From: Devosia aurantiaca
GTDB lineage: Bacteria > Pseudomonadota > Alphaproteobacteria > Rhizobiales > Devosiaceae
DNA length: 64,000 nucleotides
Assembly (NCBI RefSeq): GCF_011058215.1
Contig: NZ_JAALFG010000002.1
Span: 930,001-994,000, forward strand
Direction of reading: 5' to 3'
Both the position numbers and the translations under genes were made by a program. Positions 39,058 to 47,992 of this stretch are shown here, in pieces (positions within the stretch are counted from its first letter, which is position 1; every line of letters starts with the position of its first letter). The notes beneath the pieces are model-generated. The model was not told the DNA's origin and did no database searches. It was given only the letters and a program-made list of their open reading frames with translations.

Positions 39058-40059
39058 ATGGAATTCGGCATTACCTTCAAGGGCTTTATCGAAGCGGATC
39101 GCGCGCGCTACCTGGTCCGCGCCGCCGAATATGCCGGCTTCTCCTATTGCTGGTTCTATGACAGCCACATCCTCTGGCGCGACTGCTACGCCGCCATCGC
39201 CATGTGCATGGAACACACGCAAGACATGCGTTTCGGCCCCCTCGTCACCAACCCGGACGTGCGCGACTGGTCCGTCGCCGCCTCGATTTTCGGCTCGCTT
39301 TCCAAGCAATCCGGCGGCCGCTTCGACCTCGCGGTCGGCCGTGGCGATAGTTCCATGCGCGTCATGGGAAAGAAGCCCGCGACCCTCAAGCGCGTCGCCG
39401 AATTCATCGACAAGACCAAGGCCATGGTCCGCGGCGAAGAGGTCTCCTACGGCGAAATTCCCGCTGCCGTGCAATTCCCCTGGGCGGTCGGTCACGACAT
39501 GCCAAGCTGGATCGCCGCCTACGGCCCACTAGCCCTTAAGACCGCCGGCGAAAGCGCCGATGGCGTGGTGTTGCAGATCGCCGATCCGGGGCTCTGCAAG
39601 TGGTTCACCGACCAGTGCATCGAAGCCGGCCAGTTGGCCGGCAAGGACATGAGCAACTACCGCTCCATGGCCGCCGCCCCCGCCTATTTCGGCGACAAGA
39701 AGCGCGCCATCGAGAAGGTCAAGTGGTTTCCGGCCATGGTTGGCAATCACGTCGCCGATATCGTCGAAAAATACGGCTCCGACAGCGACAAGGTCCCGCA
39801 AAGCCTCACCAGCTACATCGAAAAACGCCGCGGCTACGACTACTCGAAGCACGGCCAGGCCGATAATCCCTATCTCGATTTCATCACCGACGACGTCGTC
39901 GAAAGCTTCTGCGTCCTCGGCGAACCGGACGAGCACATCAGCAAGATCCACGCACTGGAAGCCGCCGGCGTAACGCAGTTCAACATCTACCTCGACAGCG
40001 GCGACGAAGAAGAAATTATCGCCGGTTACGGCCGGCATGTGATCCCGGCGTTCCGGTAA
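39058..40059 (+). CDS. F420-dependent LLM-class oxidoreductase (TIGR03842-like)
   Basis: A 333-residue luciferase-like TIM-barrel protein, distinct from the one at 34337. MEFGITFKGFI, FSYCWFYDSHILWRDCYAAI, GPLVTNPDVRDWSVAASIFGSL and GRFDLAVGRGDSSMRVMG match the TIGR03842 branch, annotated as F420-dependent. The start at 39058 has GAGGGG six bases upstream. It follows the F420-0 importer and is preceded by an operator matching that of the other LLM gene, so both are probably induced together. Substrate is unknown. Confidence 0.84.
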   Translation: MEFGITFKGFIEADRARYLVRAAEYAGFSYCWFYDSHILWRDCYAAIAMCMEHTQDMRFGPLVTNPDVRDWSVAASIFGSLSKQSGGRFDLAVGRGDSSMRVMGKKPATLKRVAEFIDKTKAMVRGEEVSYGEIPAAVQFPWAVGHDMPSWIAAYGPLALKTAGESADGVVLQIADPGLCKWFTDQCIEAGQLAGKDMSNYRSMAAAPAYFGDKKRAIEKVKWFPAMVGNHVADIVEKYGSDSDKVPQSLTSYIEKRRGYDYSKHGQADNPYLDFITDDVVESFCVLGEPDEHISKIHALEAAGVTQFNIYLDSGDEEEIIAGYGRHVIPAFR

Positions 40060-40064
40060 GTTAA

Positions 40065-40183
40065 GGCCCCCTCACCCGGCCTACGGCCGACCTCTCCCAA
40101 GGGAGAGGTGCCGCTCCGCGGCGTTTGGCACTCCGACCTCTCCCTCCGGGGGAGAGGTCGCCGCGAAGCGGCGGGTGAGGGGC
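40065..40183. repeat. Dispersed palindromic repeat, family C
   Basis: Arms GGCCCCCTCACCCGGC and GCGGCGGGTGAGGGGCC with inner GACCTCTCCCAAGGGAGAGG and GACCTCTCCCTCCGGGGGAG. It is similar in design to family B. It lies between the convergent LLM and tctA genes. Confidence 0.75.
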
Positions 40184-40196
40184 CTTCCTCAGCCCC

Positions 40197-41702
40197 TCAA
40201 TCGTCCTCGACGAACACTTCCTTGCGCTTGCGCCGGATCGAGGGCAGCACCGCGATCAGCACCGCCGCGACAGCCAGCCCCAACAGCGTCGCCGAGATCG
40301 GGCGCTCGATAAAGATCATCGGATCGCCGCGCGAGATGATCATGGCGCGGCGCAGATGCTCTTCCAGCAGCGGCCCGAGCACGAAGCCGAGCAGCAGCGG
40401 CGCCGGTTCGCAGCCGAAGCGGATCAGCAGGTAGCCAACGAGCCCGAAAAAGGCGATGGCGTAGATATCGTAGATGTTCTGGTTGATCGAGAACGTCCCG
40501 ATACAGGCGAAGAGCACGATCGCCGGAAACAGCACGCGATAGGGGATCGACAGCATCTTCACCCACAGTCCCACCAGCGGCAGGTTGAGGATGACGAGCA
40601 GGAGATTGCCGATCCACATCGAGGCGATAATGCCCCAGAACAGCGCCGGCTGTTCGTTGATGACGTTCGGGCCGGGCGTAATGCCCTGGAGAATAAATGC
40701 CCCGATCATCAGCGCCATCACCGGATGCGCTGGAATACCCAGCGTCATCAGTGGAATGAAGCTTGTCTGCGCCGCGGCATTGTTCGCCGATTCCGGTCCC
40801 GCCACGCCCTCGATCGCCCCCTTTCCGAACTCTTCGGGGTGCTTGGAGAGCCGCTTTTCCGCCGAATAGGAGGCAAAAGACGAAAGAATATGTCCGCCAC
40901 CCGGCAGGATGCCGAGGATCGAGCCGAGGCCCGTGCCACGCAGTATCGGCCCGATAATGCGGCGGATATCCTCGCGCGTGAGGAACAGGTTGGTGACCTT
41001 CTTTACCCCCACTTCGCGCTCGGTCTCGTTTTCGAGATTGCGCAGGATTTCGGCGATGCCGAACACACCCACCGCCACGGCGACGAAGTTAAGACCACCG
41101 AACATTTCGCGGACGCCGAAGGTGAAGCGCGGCGTGCCGGTATAGATGTCCTGCCCGACCATGCCGAGCAACAGCCCGAGCACAATCATCGCCAGCGCCT
41201 TGAGGATCGAGCCATGCGCCAGCGCGATCGAGACCAGGAGCCCCAGGACGATCAGCGAGAAATATTCCGGCGCCCCGAAATTGAGAGCCGCACGCGCGAG
41301 CGGTGGTGCAAAGGCGGCAAGGATAAAGGTCGCGACAGAGCCGGCGAAGAAGGAGCCGATGGCGGCCGTTGCCAGCGCCGCACCCGCCCTGCCCTTGCGC
41401 GCCATCTGATAGCCGTCGATGGCGGTCACGGCTGACGAGGATTCGCCCGGCAGGTTGATGAGGATGGCGGTGGTCGAGCCACCGTACTGGGCGCCGTAAT
41501 AGATGCCGGCGAGCATGATCAGCGCCGTTTCCGCATTGAGCGAAAAGGTGATCGGCAACAGCATGGCGATGGTCGCCGTCGGACCGATGCCGGGAAGCAC
41601 GCCGACCAGCGTCCCCAGCAACACGCCAAGAAAGCAATAAAGGACGTTGAACGGATCGAGCGCGACCGAAAAGCCGAGCGAAAGCGATGAGAAGAGATCC
41701 AT
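40197..41702 (-). CDS. tctA: Tripartite tricarboxylate transporter large membrane protein TctA
   Basis: A 501-residue inner-membrane protein with about twelve helices, the TctA component. The two conserved motifs of the family are present: GVLPGIGPTATIAMLLPITF and, in the second half, GILPGGGHILSSFASYSAEKRLSK. YYGAQYGGSTTAILINLPGESSS is another hallmark. It works with TctB and the binding protein TctC to import a carboxylate (citrate-like acids in characterised cases) using the ion gradient. It is the last gene of tctCBA, three bases after tctB. Confidence 0.93.
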   Translation of the reverse strand: MDLFSSLSLGFSVALDPFNVLYCFLGVLLGTLVGVLPGIGPTATIAMLLPITFSLNAETALIMLAGIYYGAQYGGSTTAILINLPGESSSAVTAIDGYQMARKGRAGAALATAAIGSFFAGSVATFILAAFAPPLARAALNFGAPEYFSLIVLGLLVSIALAHGSILKALAMIVLGLLLGMVGQDIYTGTPRFTFGVREMFGGLNFVAVAVGVFGIAEILRNLENETEREVGVKKVTNLFLTREDIRRIIGPILRGTGLGSILGILPGGGHILSSFASYSAEKRLSKHPEEFGKGAIEGVAGPESANNAAAQTSFIPLMTLGIPAHPVMALMIGAFILQGITPGPNVINEQPALFWGIIASMWIGNLLLVILNLPLVGLWVKMLSIPYRVLFPAIVLFACIGTFSINQNIYDIYAIAFFGLVGYLLIRFGCEPAPLLLGFVLGPLLEEHLRRAMIISRGDPMIFIERPISATLLGLAVAAVLIAVLPSIRRKRKEVFVEDD

Positions 41703-41705
41703 GGC

Positions 41706-42175
41706 TCAAGCGCCTCCAAACTGCAGCCAGGGTCCGACCAGCGGGATGATCATCCCGAGCCCCACGACGAAGATCAGGTAGCAGAGCACGCAAAGCCCGA
41801 TCGCGATGACCAGCGAGGACAGCACCGAATTGCGCGTGCTCGACATGGCGACGGCAAAGGTCGCAATGGTGACGGTGGGCAGAAAGCCGAGGCCGCGAAC
41901 CGTCGCTGCAAAGAAAAGGATCGTGCCCAGCACCAGAACAAAGCCGCGCCACGGCCAGGGCGGCGCTGCATCGTCCGCGCCCTTTCGCAGCCCCTGCGCA
42001 GCCACTGCCACGCCAAGGCCACGAGAATGCCGCCCAACAGCACCGGCATGAAGCCTGGGCCCATGCGGAACGGCGTACCGAATTCGTATTTGAGCGCTTC
42101 GATCGCAAAATAGCTGCCGAAGGCGACAAACATCGCCCCCGCGGCAAGATCGTTCCGCGAAACATTGACGGCCAT
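41706..42175 (-). CDS. tctB: Tripartite tricarboxylate transporter small membrane protein TctB (frame broken once)
   Basis: About 156 residues with four membrane helices. The N-terminus MAVNVSRNDLAAGAMFVAFGSYFAIEAL and RMGPGFMPVLLGGILVAL match TctB. The rest lies in another frame (GFVLVLGTILFFAATVRGLGFLPTVTIATF). One base added to the CC at 42013-42014 joins them as ALGVAVAAQGLRKG. The start at 42175 has GGAGGAAG upstream. It sits between tctC and tctA. Confidence 0.85.
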
Positions 42176-42236
42176 GTCTTCCTCCCGAAGACCGGAATGG
42201 AACGGGCGCCGGTGAGCGGCGCCCGCCTTATTGTGC

Positions 42237-43217
42237 TTACTGAGCCGAAACGCCGGCCGCCGAGATGACCTCGCCCCAAAGGCCGATCTGGCTTTCGAGC
42301 TGTGCCGCGAGCGCTTCGGGCGTCGCCTGGTCGGCGGCGACCGGCGCGGTGCCCAGTTCGGCAAAGCTGTTGGCAACGCTTTCATCGGCCAGGGCAGCCT
42401 GGAGCGATGCGGTCAGCCGTTCGATGATCGCCGGATCGGTGCCAGCCGGAGCGTAAAGCCCGTGCCAGACGGAGAGGTTGAAGTCCGGCACGCCGCTTTC
42501 GGCCAGGGTCGGCAGGTCAGGCAGAATGGCGACGCGTTCCGGGGTCGTCACGGCATAGGCCTTGATCTCACCGGCCTGGATCTGGCTCGTCGTATTGGTG
42601 GTCTGGTCGCACATCATGTCGATCTGGCCGCCCAAAAGATCGGTCATGGCCGGACCGGTGCCCTGATACGGCACTTCGGTCATCTTGACCTCCAGCGCAT
42701 CCTGCAGCAGCAGGCCGCAGAGCTGGCTGGCAGCACCGATACCGGCATTGCCATAGGTGATGTTTTCGCCGTTTTCCTTGATGAAGGTGATCAACGCACC
42801 AATATCGGCCGGCTCGAGATCCTTGCGGGCCACGACGGTCATCGGCACTTCGGTGACAAGGCCGATGGGCGCAAAGTCGGTCACCGGATCGAACGGCAGG
42901 CTGGCATAAAGCGCCGGCGCGGTCGACATGCCGATATGGTGCAGCAAGAGCGTATAACCGTCATTGGCTGCAGCTGCGACCTGGCCAGCGCCAAGCGTAC
43001 CGCCGGCGCCGCCGACATTCTGTACCACGACCTGCTGGCCCAGATCTTCGCTCATCGCGGCGGCGACAAGGCGGGTCACGGTGTCGGTCGGACCGCCGGC
43101 GGCGAAGGGCACGACGATGGTGACGGGCTGGCTGGGATATTCCTGGGCAAGGGCTATGCCGGTAAGTGCCGATACGGCGACGAGGCCTGCCGCGAGTTTG
43201 GTGACGATGGATTTCAT
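42237..43217 (-). CDS. tctC: Tricarboxylate transporter substrate-binding protein TctC (Bug family)
   Basis: A 326-residue periplasmic binding protein. The signal peptide (SIVTKLAAGLVAVSALTGIALAQ) is followed by YPSQPVTIVVPFAAGGPTDTVTRLVAAAM, the Bug-family hallmark that binds the carboxylate. Further matches are VVVQNVGGAGGTLGAGQVA, NDGYTLLLHH and VPYQGTGPAMTDLLGGQIDMM. The start at 43217 has GGAGGA just upstream; the longer frame includes promoter sequence. It is the first gene of tctCBA and has a sigma-54 promoter (43265-43280). Confidence 0.92.
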   Translation of the reverse strand: MKSIVTKLAAGLVAVSALTGIALAQEYPSQPVTIVVPFAAGGPTDTVTRLVAAAMSEDLGQQVVVQNVGGAGGTLGAGQVAAAANDGYTLLLHHIGMSTAPALYASLPFDPVTDFAPIGLVTEVPMTVVARKDLEPADIGALITFIKENGENITYGNAGIGAASQLCGLLLQDALEVKMTEVPYQGTGPAMTDLLGGQIDMMCDQTTNTTSQIQAGEIKAYAVTTPERVAILPDLPTLAESGVPDFNLSVWHGLYAPAGTDPAIIERLTASLQAALADESVANSFAELGTAPVAADQATPEALAAQLESQIGLWGEVISAAGVSAQ

Positions 43218-43264
43218 TATGTTGTCCTCCCAAAAGGTTGGCCCATTAGGGCTGGACCGAGCTT

Positions 43265-43280
43265 TGCAAAGCTCGTGCCA
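43265..43280 (-). promoter_or_regulatory. Sigma-54 promoter of tctCBA
   Basis: On the minus strand TGGCACG-AGCT-TTGCA matches the sigma-54 consensus TGGCACG-N4-TTGCA at every defined position. Its -12 GC lies about 50 bases before the tctC start. Activation would need an AAA+ activator; the divergent gene at 45236 encodes one with a GAFTGA loop. Confidence 0.87.
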
Positions 43281-43333
43281 AGTTCGAAACGCAAGGCAGA
43301 TATGCATTTGCCGCGCAGCGTGTTAAAACTTTT

Positions 43334-43380
43334 GGCAAGAACTTGCCTGCGCCACTCTGCGCCTTGGCGAAATCTTGCCA
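43334..43380. promoter_or_regulatory. Tandem inverted repeats, likely enhancer sites of the DctD-like activator
   Basis: GGCAAG-AA-CTTGCC (43334-43347) is a perfect palindrome, and TGGCGA-AATC-TTGCCA (43365-43380) is a one-mismatch palindrome with similar arms. Their centres are 32 bp apart, three helical turns. They lie about 60-115 bases upstream of the sigma-54 promoter and just before the sensor gene start, the usual place for activator sites. Confidence 0.68.
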
Positions 43381-43403
43381 GGATCGCGCATTTGATACGA
43401 GCC

Positions 43404-45239
43404 ATGCTCAAGTTTCGACGTCGTCAGCTGACCTTCACGGCCGTCGGGCTTGCGGTCGTCGCTTTGACCTTTTGGGTCGTCTTCGAAGTGACCCTGAGCG
43501 CCGCCGTGCGCAGTGCTGGCGAAGGTGCGCAGCGGCGGCTGACGCTCTTCGATCGCACGCTGGAAGCCATCATCGAGCGCTTCCATTATCTTCCCGTCGC
43601 CATCTCGCAGGCACCCGAAAGCCGGGCAGCGCTCGAGCGCCCCGATGACCCTGCCGCCGTCGAAGCGGCCAATGGCTATCTGAGCAAGCTCAACGAAACT
43701 GCCGGCGCTGGCGAAATCTTCCTCATGGAGGAAAATGGGAGCGTCGTCGCCGCCAGCAATTGGTGGACGCTGACGAGCCTCGTGGGCACCAATTATTCCT
43801 TCCGCCCCTACTTTGCCGATGCGATGGAGCGTGGCCGAACCGAGTATTATGCCTTCGGCATATCGACGAGCGTCCCAGGCTACTTCCTGTCGCAACGGGT
43901 CGATGGTCCCGACGGCCCGATGGGTGTCGCGGTCACCAAGATCAACCTCGGCGAGATCGAAGCCACCTGGTGGCAATCGGGCGAGCTTATCGGCATCACC
44001 GACATCAACGACGTGGTGATCCTCTCCACACGTCCCGATTGGCGCTACCGTCCCCTTCAGACCATCCCCCGGTCGCAGTTCGCCGGCATTTCGAGCCAGC
44101 AGCGCTATGGCGAAAACGGCGTCGACAATACCGGCATCATCACCGATCGTTGGTTTTCGCGCGGTGCCGAATTTGCCCTCCTGTCCGGTAACGATCCCGA
44201 AACCTCCGGCTACTTCGTGCTGCGCGAACTCCGCCTGCCAAAGCACGGCTGGAAGCTCCTCTCCCTGACACCGTTGTCGCCGCTTTATGGCGGTGCCCTC
44301 ACTATGGCCAGCGCGGCGTCACTCGCCTGCGCGGCGCTGCTCCTGATCCTCGTCCTGTTCGAACAGCGACGCCGGCTCGTGGCACAGCGGCTTGCCGATC
44401 ACGAGCGGCTGGAACAGCGCGTGGCGGAACGCACCGAGGATCTGCATGCCGTCAACGAGCAGCTCCGCGCTGAAATCGCCGACCGGGTGCGGGCGGAACG
44501 GGCCGAGCGCGAGGCCCAGCATGGCCTTGTACAAGCAGCCAAGATGGCAAGCCTTGGCCAGGCACTGGCCGGGGTCGCCCATGAAGTCAGCCAGCCCGTC
44601 GCGGCGCTCACCACTCATCTTGCCAGCGCGCGATTGATCGAGCAGCGGCGCGGCACGGGTGAACTCGGCCCCATCATCGGCGCCATGGACAAGGTCGTCG
44701 AACGCCTCGCAACGCTTACCGGTCACCTCAAGACCTTTGCGCGCAAGGAAACGCTTGTGGCCATGGAGGCCGACATCGGTTCTGCCATCGCCAATGCGCT
44801 CGACCTCACTGACCACCGCCTCCGCCAGGTTGGCGTTGATATCGAATATCGCCGGCCACGCCCTCCGCTCGCCGTGGCCGCCAACCCGGTCCATCTCGAG
44901 CAGGTGCTGATCAACCTCATCGCCAACGCCGCCGATGCGATGGCCGAAACGCCGCTGCGGGTGCTGTCGATCGGCGTCACCGATCGCGACGGCCACATAG
45001 AAATCGCCGTGACCGATACCGGCACCGGTATCACCGCATCGGATCTCTCGTCCCTCTTCGATCCGTTCTTCACCACCAAGCCTGCCGGCAAGGGCCTCGG
45101 CCTTGGCCTCTCCATTTCCTATGGCCTCGTACGCGACAGCGGCGGCACCATCACGGCCCGCTCTTCTCCCGGCCAGGGATCGACCTTCACCATATCCCTG
45201 CCCACGGCCTTTTCTGCCGCCACACGAGTATCCGCATGA
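43404..45239 (+). CDS. DctB-like sensor histidine kinase
   Basis: A 611-residue membrane sensor of the C4-dicarboxylate DctB type. A first helix (TFTAVGLAVVALTFWVVFEVTL) and a second (ALTMASAASLACAALLLILVLF) enclose a periplasmic Cache-like domain (EIFLMEENGSVVAASNW, YFADAMERGRTEYYAFG, PGYFLSQRV). The cytoplasmic part has a coiled coil, the phospho-acceptor box LAGVAHEVSQPVAAL, N-box NLIANAADAM and DTGTGIT / GLGLGLSIS ATP motifs. It overlaps the activator gene by four bases and is divergent from tctC, so it probably senses the transporter's carboxylate. The ATG at 43404 is preferred; the long upstream frame is a shadow of tctC. Confidence 0.88.
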   Translation: MLKFRRRQLTFTAVGLAVVALTFWVVFEVTLSAAVRSAGEGAQRRLTLFDRTLEAIIERFHYLPVAISQAPESRAALERPDDPAAVEAANGYLSKLNETAGAGEIFLMEENGSVVAASNWWTLTSLVGTNYSFRPYFADAMERGRTEYYAFGISTSVPGYFLSQRVDGPDGPMGVAVTKINLGEIEATWWQSGELIGITDINDVVILSTRPDWRYRPLQTIPRSQFAGISSQQRYGENGVDNTGIITDRWFSRGAEFALLSGNDPETSGYFVLRELRLPKHGWKLLSLTPLSPLYGGALTMASAASLACAALLLILVLFEQRRRLVAQRLADHERLEQRVAERTEDLHAVNEQLRAEIADRVRAERAEREAQHGLVQAAKMASLGQALAGVAHEVSQPVAALTTHLASARLIEQRRGTGELGPIIGAMDKVVERLATLTGHLKTFARKETLVAMEADIGSAIANALDLTDHRLRQVGVDIEYRRPRPPLAVAANPVHLEQVLINLIANAADAMAETPLRVLSIGVTDRDGHIEIAVTDTGTGITASDLSSLFDPFFTTKPAGKGLGLGLSISYGLVRDSGGTITARSSPGQGSTFTISLPTAFSAATRVSA

Positions 45240-46606
45240 CCGAGCCTTCCGTCCTGATCATCGACGACGAAGAAATGGTGCGCACGGCGCTCGATCAATG
45301 GCTGCGCCTCTCCGGTTTTGCCACGGCCACGGCCGCCAATGTCGGCGAAGCCATGACCGTGATTGACGACAGGCATCCCCATGTGGTGCTGACCGACGTT
45401 CGCATGCCCGGCCTCTCGGGCCTCGACCTCCTGCGCTCCATCAACGAGCGCGGCCTCCCCACCGAGGTGATCCTGATCACCGGCCATGGCGATGTTCCCA
45501 TGGCCGTCGAAGCCATGCGCGCCGGCGCCTTCGACTTCCTGCAAAAGCCCTATGTGCCGGATCAGCTTGTCGCCTCCATCAGCCGGGCCGCAGAACAGGC
45601 ACGGCTCAAGCGGGAGCTGGCGGATCTGCGCCGCAAGCTCGATGGCGGCGAAACCGAATTGGCCACCCGCCTCGTCGGCTCGTCCCGCGTTATGGAAGAA
45701 CTCCGCCGCTCTGTTCTCGAGCTGGCCTCGATCCCGGCCGACATCATCGTCCTGGGTGAAACCGGGACGGGAAAGGAAGTCGTTGCCCGCTGCCTTCACG
45801 ACTTTTCGCCGCGGGCCAAAGGGGCCTTCGTCGCCGTTAACTGCGCCGCCATTCCCGCTGAACTCATCGAAAGCGAACTCTTCGGCCACGAGAGCGGGGC
45901 CTTTACCGGTGCTGGCGGGCAGCGCATCGGCAAGTTCGAATATGCCAATGGCGGCACGCTCTTGCTCGACGAAATCGAGTCCATGCCACTTTTGGCCCAG
46001 GCCAAAGTGCTGCGCGTCATCCAGGAGCGCGTGGTCGAGCGGCTGGGCTCGAACCGGCAGATCCCGCTCGATTTGCGCATCATTGCCGCTTCCAAGGTCG
46101 ACCTCGCCGCCGAAAGCAAAGCCGGCCGCTTCCGCGCCGACCTTTTCTATCGTCTCAACCTCGCCGAACTGCATCTGCCGCCCTTGCGGGATCGTGGTGA
46201 TGACAGCGTCATCCTCTTCCACTACTTTCTGGCCGACGCTGCCCGCCGCTTTGGCCGACCCGTGCCCAATCTGCATCCGGCCGACATCAGCGCGCTCCTC
46301 TCCCACCCCTGGCCCGGCAATGTGCGCGAGCTCAAGGCCGCAGCCGATCGCTTCGCCTTAGGGCTTGGTGCGACAGGGCGCTCGATCGGCGACATCATCG
46401 GCCAGCGCGCGCCCTCATCATCCGGCGAAAGCCTGGGCGATCGTCTCGCCGCTTACGAACGCCACCTCATCGAAGCCGAACTCGACCGCCATCAGGATTC
46501 CATCGCTGCCGCAGCCGAAGCTCTGCAGGTGCCGCGACGCACCTTGGCTGAGAAGATGACCAGGCTTGGTGTGCGACGCGATTTGGCAAAAGGTTCCGCC
46601 AATTAA
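45236..46606 (+). CDS. DctD-like sigma-54 response regulator
   Basis: A 456-residue NtrC-family activator. The receiver domain (residues 1-120) has acid pocket D10/D11, phospho-acceptor D54 and the KP switch lysine in FLQKPY. The AAA+ domain has Walker A GETGTGKE, the sigma-54 contact loop GAFTGA, Walker B GGTLLLDEIE and arginine-finger region. The C-terminal Fis-type helix-turn-helix (HQDSIAAAAEALQVPRRTLAEKM) binds DNA. It is the only visible partner for the sigma-54 promoter upstream of tctC and for the tandem repeats at 43334-43380. Confidence 0.92.
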   Translation: MTEPSVLIIDDEEMVRTALDQWLRLSGFATATAANVGEAMTVIDDRHPHVVLTDVRMPGLSGLDLLRSINERGLPTEVILITGHGDVPMAVEAMRAGAFDFLQKPYVPDQLVASISRAAEQARLKRELADLRRKLDGGETELATRLVGSSRVMEELRRSVLELASIPADIIVLGETGTGKEVVARCLHDFSPRAKGAFVAVNCAAIPAELIESELFGHESGAFTGAGGQRIGKFEYANGGTLLLDEIESMPLLAQAKVLRVIQERVVERLGSNRQIPLDLRIIAASKVDLAAESKAGRFRADLFYRLNLAELHLPPLRDRGDDSVILFHYFLADAARRFGRPVPNLHPADISALLSHPWPGNVRELKAAADRFALGLGATGRSIGDIIGQRAPSSSGESLGDRLAAYERHLIEAELDRHQDSIAAAAEALQVPRRTLAEKMTRLGVRRDLAKGSAN

Positions 46607-46711
46607 ACAATAAATATCTGCTTTTTGCGCGAAACTGGCGAGAAGAAGCTTCCGTATCTCACGTTGTCCCAAGCAAGACGGGACCAAGATTTAAACAGGA
46701 AGGAACTCCCA

Positions 46712-47272
46712 ATGATCTCCATTCGTGCTCTCTCTGTCGCTGCCGTTCTTAGCTTTGGCGCCCTGTCCGGCGTTGCTTACGCTCAGGAAAACCCCGAAGT
46801 TGGTGGCGCTCCGATGTATGCCGACAAGAACATTGTCGAAAACGCCGTGAACTCTGCTGACCACACCACCCTGGTTGCTGCCGTGCAGGCCGCCGGCCTC
46901 GTCGAAACCCTCTCGGGTGAAGGTCCGTTCACTGTTCTCGCTCCCGTCAACGCTGCCTTTGAAGCCCTCCCGGCCGGCACCGTCGACACCCTTCTCCTCC
47001 CCGAGAACAAGGATCAGCTGACCCAGATCCTGACCTGCCACGTGATCCCGGCTCGCGCTCTGTCGACCGACATCGTCTCGATGGTTGAAGCCGATGGCGG
47101 CGAGCATGTTGTCGACACCGTCGGCGGTTGCAAGCTGACCCTCAAGGCTGAAGGCGGCAACGTCACCGTGACCGACGAAAACGGCACCGTTGCCAACGTC
47201 ACGATCCCGGACGTCATCCAGTCCAACGGTGTGATCCACGTCATCGACGCCGTCCTGACGCCGAAGATGTAA
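46712..47272 (+). CDS. Exported fasciclin-domain protein
   Basis: A 186-residue protein with a signal peptide (LSVAAVLSFGALSGVAYAQ) and one FAS1 domain: NSADHTTLVAAVQAAGLVETLSGEGPFTVLAPVNAAFEALPAGTVD-type H1 region and the C-terminal H2 region VTIPDVIQSNGVIHVIDAVLTPKM. FAS1 domains mediate adhesion or ligand binding; bacterial single-domain forms are secreted. The start at 46712 has AGGAAGG upstream; the longer frame lacks a signal. Codon use is strongly biased (CGC, GTC, ACC), consistent with high expression. Confidence 0.88.
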   Translation: MISIRALSVAAVLSFGALSGVAYAQENPEVGGAPMYADKNIVENAVNSADHTTLVAAVQAAGLVETLSGEGPFTVLAPVNAAFEALPAGTVDTLLLPENKDQLTQILTCHVIPARALSTDIVSMVEADGGEHVVDTVGGCKLTLKAEGGNVTVTDENGTVANVTIPDVIQSNGVIHVIDAVLTPKM

Positions 47273-47446
47273 CCAATCACCGCGCCACAACGAATGGCGC
47301 AGTGAAGGAGGTCTTGCCGCCCGCCGGCAAGACCGATGCGCGACCCCAGCGTTGCCCTCGCGTTTGGCGGGACGCGTCTTTCGCCCAGTGTCGTCCGGCT
47401 CCGTGCCGGACGGCGCCGGGTTTTTCTTTTAACGGGAGAGAGACCC

Positions 47447-47932
47447 ATGACCATGACTCGCCGCACCCTGCTTGCTTCAGGCGCCGTTGCCGGCCTCGTC
47501 GCCGCGCTCGGCCTTAACCGCGCGACTACCGCTGCGGAAGGCAATTTCCCCTTCAAGCTCACCGATGCCGAATGGAAGGCCAAGCTCGATGGAGCGGCCT
47601 ATGACGTGCTGCGCCACGAAGGCACCGAGCGCCCCTATACGTCGCCCCTCAACGACGAGCACCGCGCCGGCACTTTCCATTGCGCCGGCTGCGATCAGGC
47701 GCTCTTTGCCTCCGAAACCAAATTCGATAGCGGCACGGGCTGGCCAAGCTTTTACACCTATATCGATGGCGCGATCGGTACATCGGTCGATGAATCCCTG
47801 TTCATGACCCGCACCGAAGTCCATTGCAGCAATTGCGGTGGCCACCAGGGCCATGTGTTCGAAGACGGTCCGCAGCCGACTGGCCTCCGCTACTGCATCA
47901 ACGGCGTCGCCCTGCGCTTCGCCGCTGCCTGA
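47447..47932 (+). CDS. msrB: Exported peptide-methionine (R)-S-oxide reductase
   Basis: A 161-residue MsrB that reduces methionine R-sulfoxide in proteins. An N-terminal twin-arginine-like signal (TRRTLLASGAVAGLVAALGL) sends it to the periplasm. Two zinc-binding CxxC pairs are present (CAGC and CSNC), and the catalytic Cys is in RYCINGVAL. GTGWPSFY and GHQGHVF are family motifs. GGGAGA precedes the ATG at 47447. Export of an MsrB suggests repair of envelope proteins such as the upstream fasciclin protein, though the two are separated by 174 bases. Confidence 0.9.
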   Translation: MTMTRRTLLASGAVAGLVAALGLNRATTAAEGNFPFKLTDAEWKAKLDGAAYDVLRHEGTERPYTSPLNDEHRAGTFHCAGCDQALFASETKFDSGTGWPSFYTYIDGAIGTSVDESLFMTRTEVHCSNCGGHQGHVFEDGPQPTGLRYCINGVALRFAAA

Positions 47933-47992
47933 TCTTTCGGGAACCTCACCGGGGCGGGATCATTGGTCCCGCTCATTATAGGAGGATTTCCA

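Noticed and set aside
43258-43275. The perfect palindrome CGAGCTTTG/CAAAGCTCG as an independent operator
   Set aside because: It overlaps the sigma-54 -12 element; the promoter explains most of it, so I do not claim a separate site.
42231-43403. The long N-terminal extension of the DctB-like frame
   Set aside because: It lies over tctC on the other strand and the shared promoter; protein-like sequence for the kinase begins at 43404.
47393-47425. Hairpin and T run before msrB as a terminator
   Set aside because: The stem GTCCGGC/GCCGGAC is nine bases away from the T run, too far for a standard terminator.
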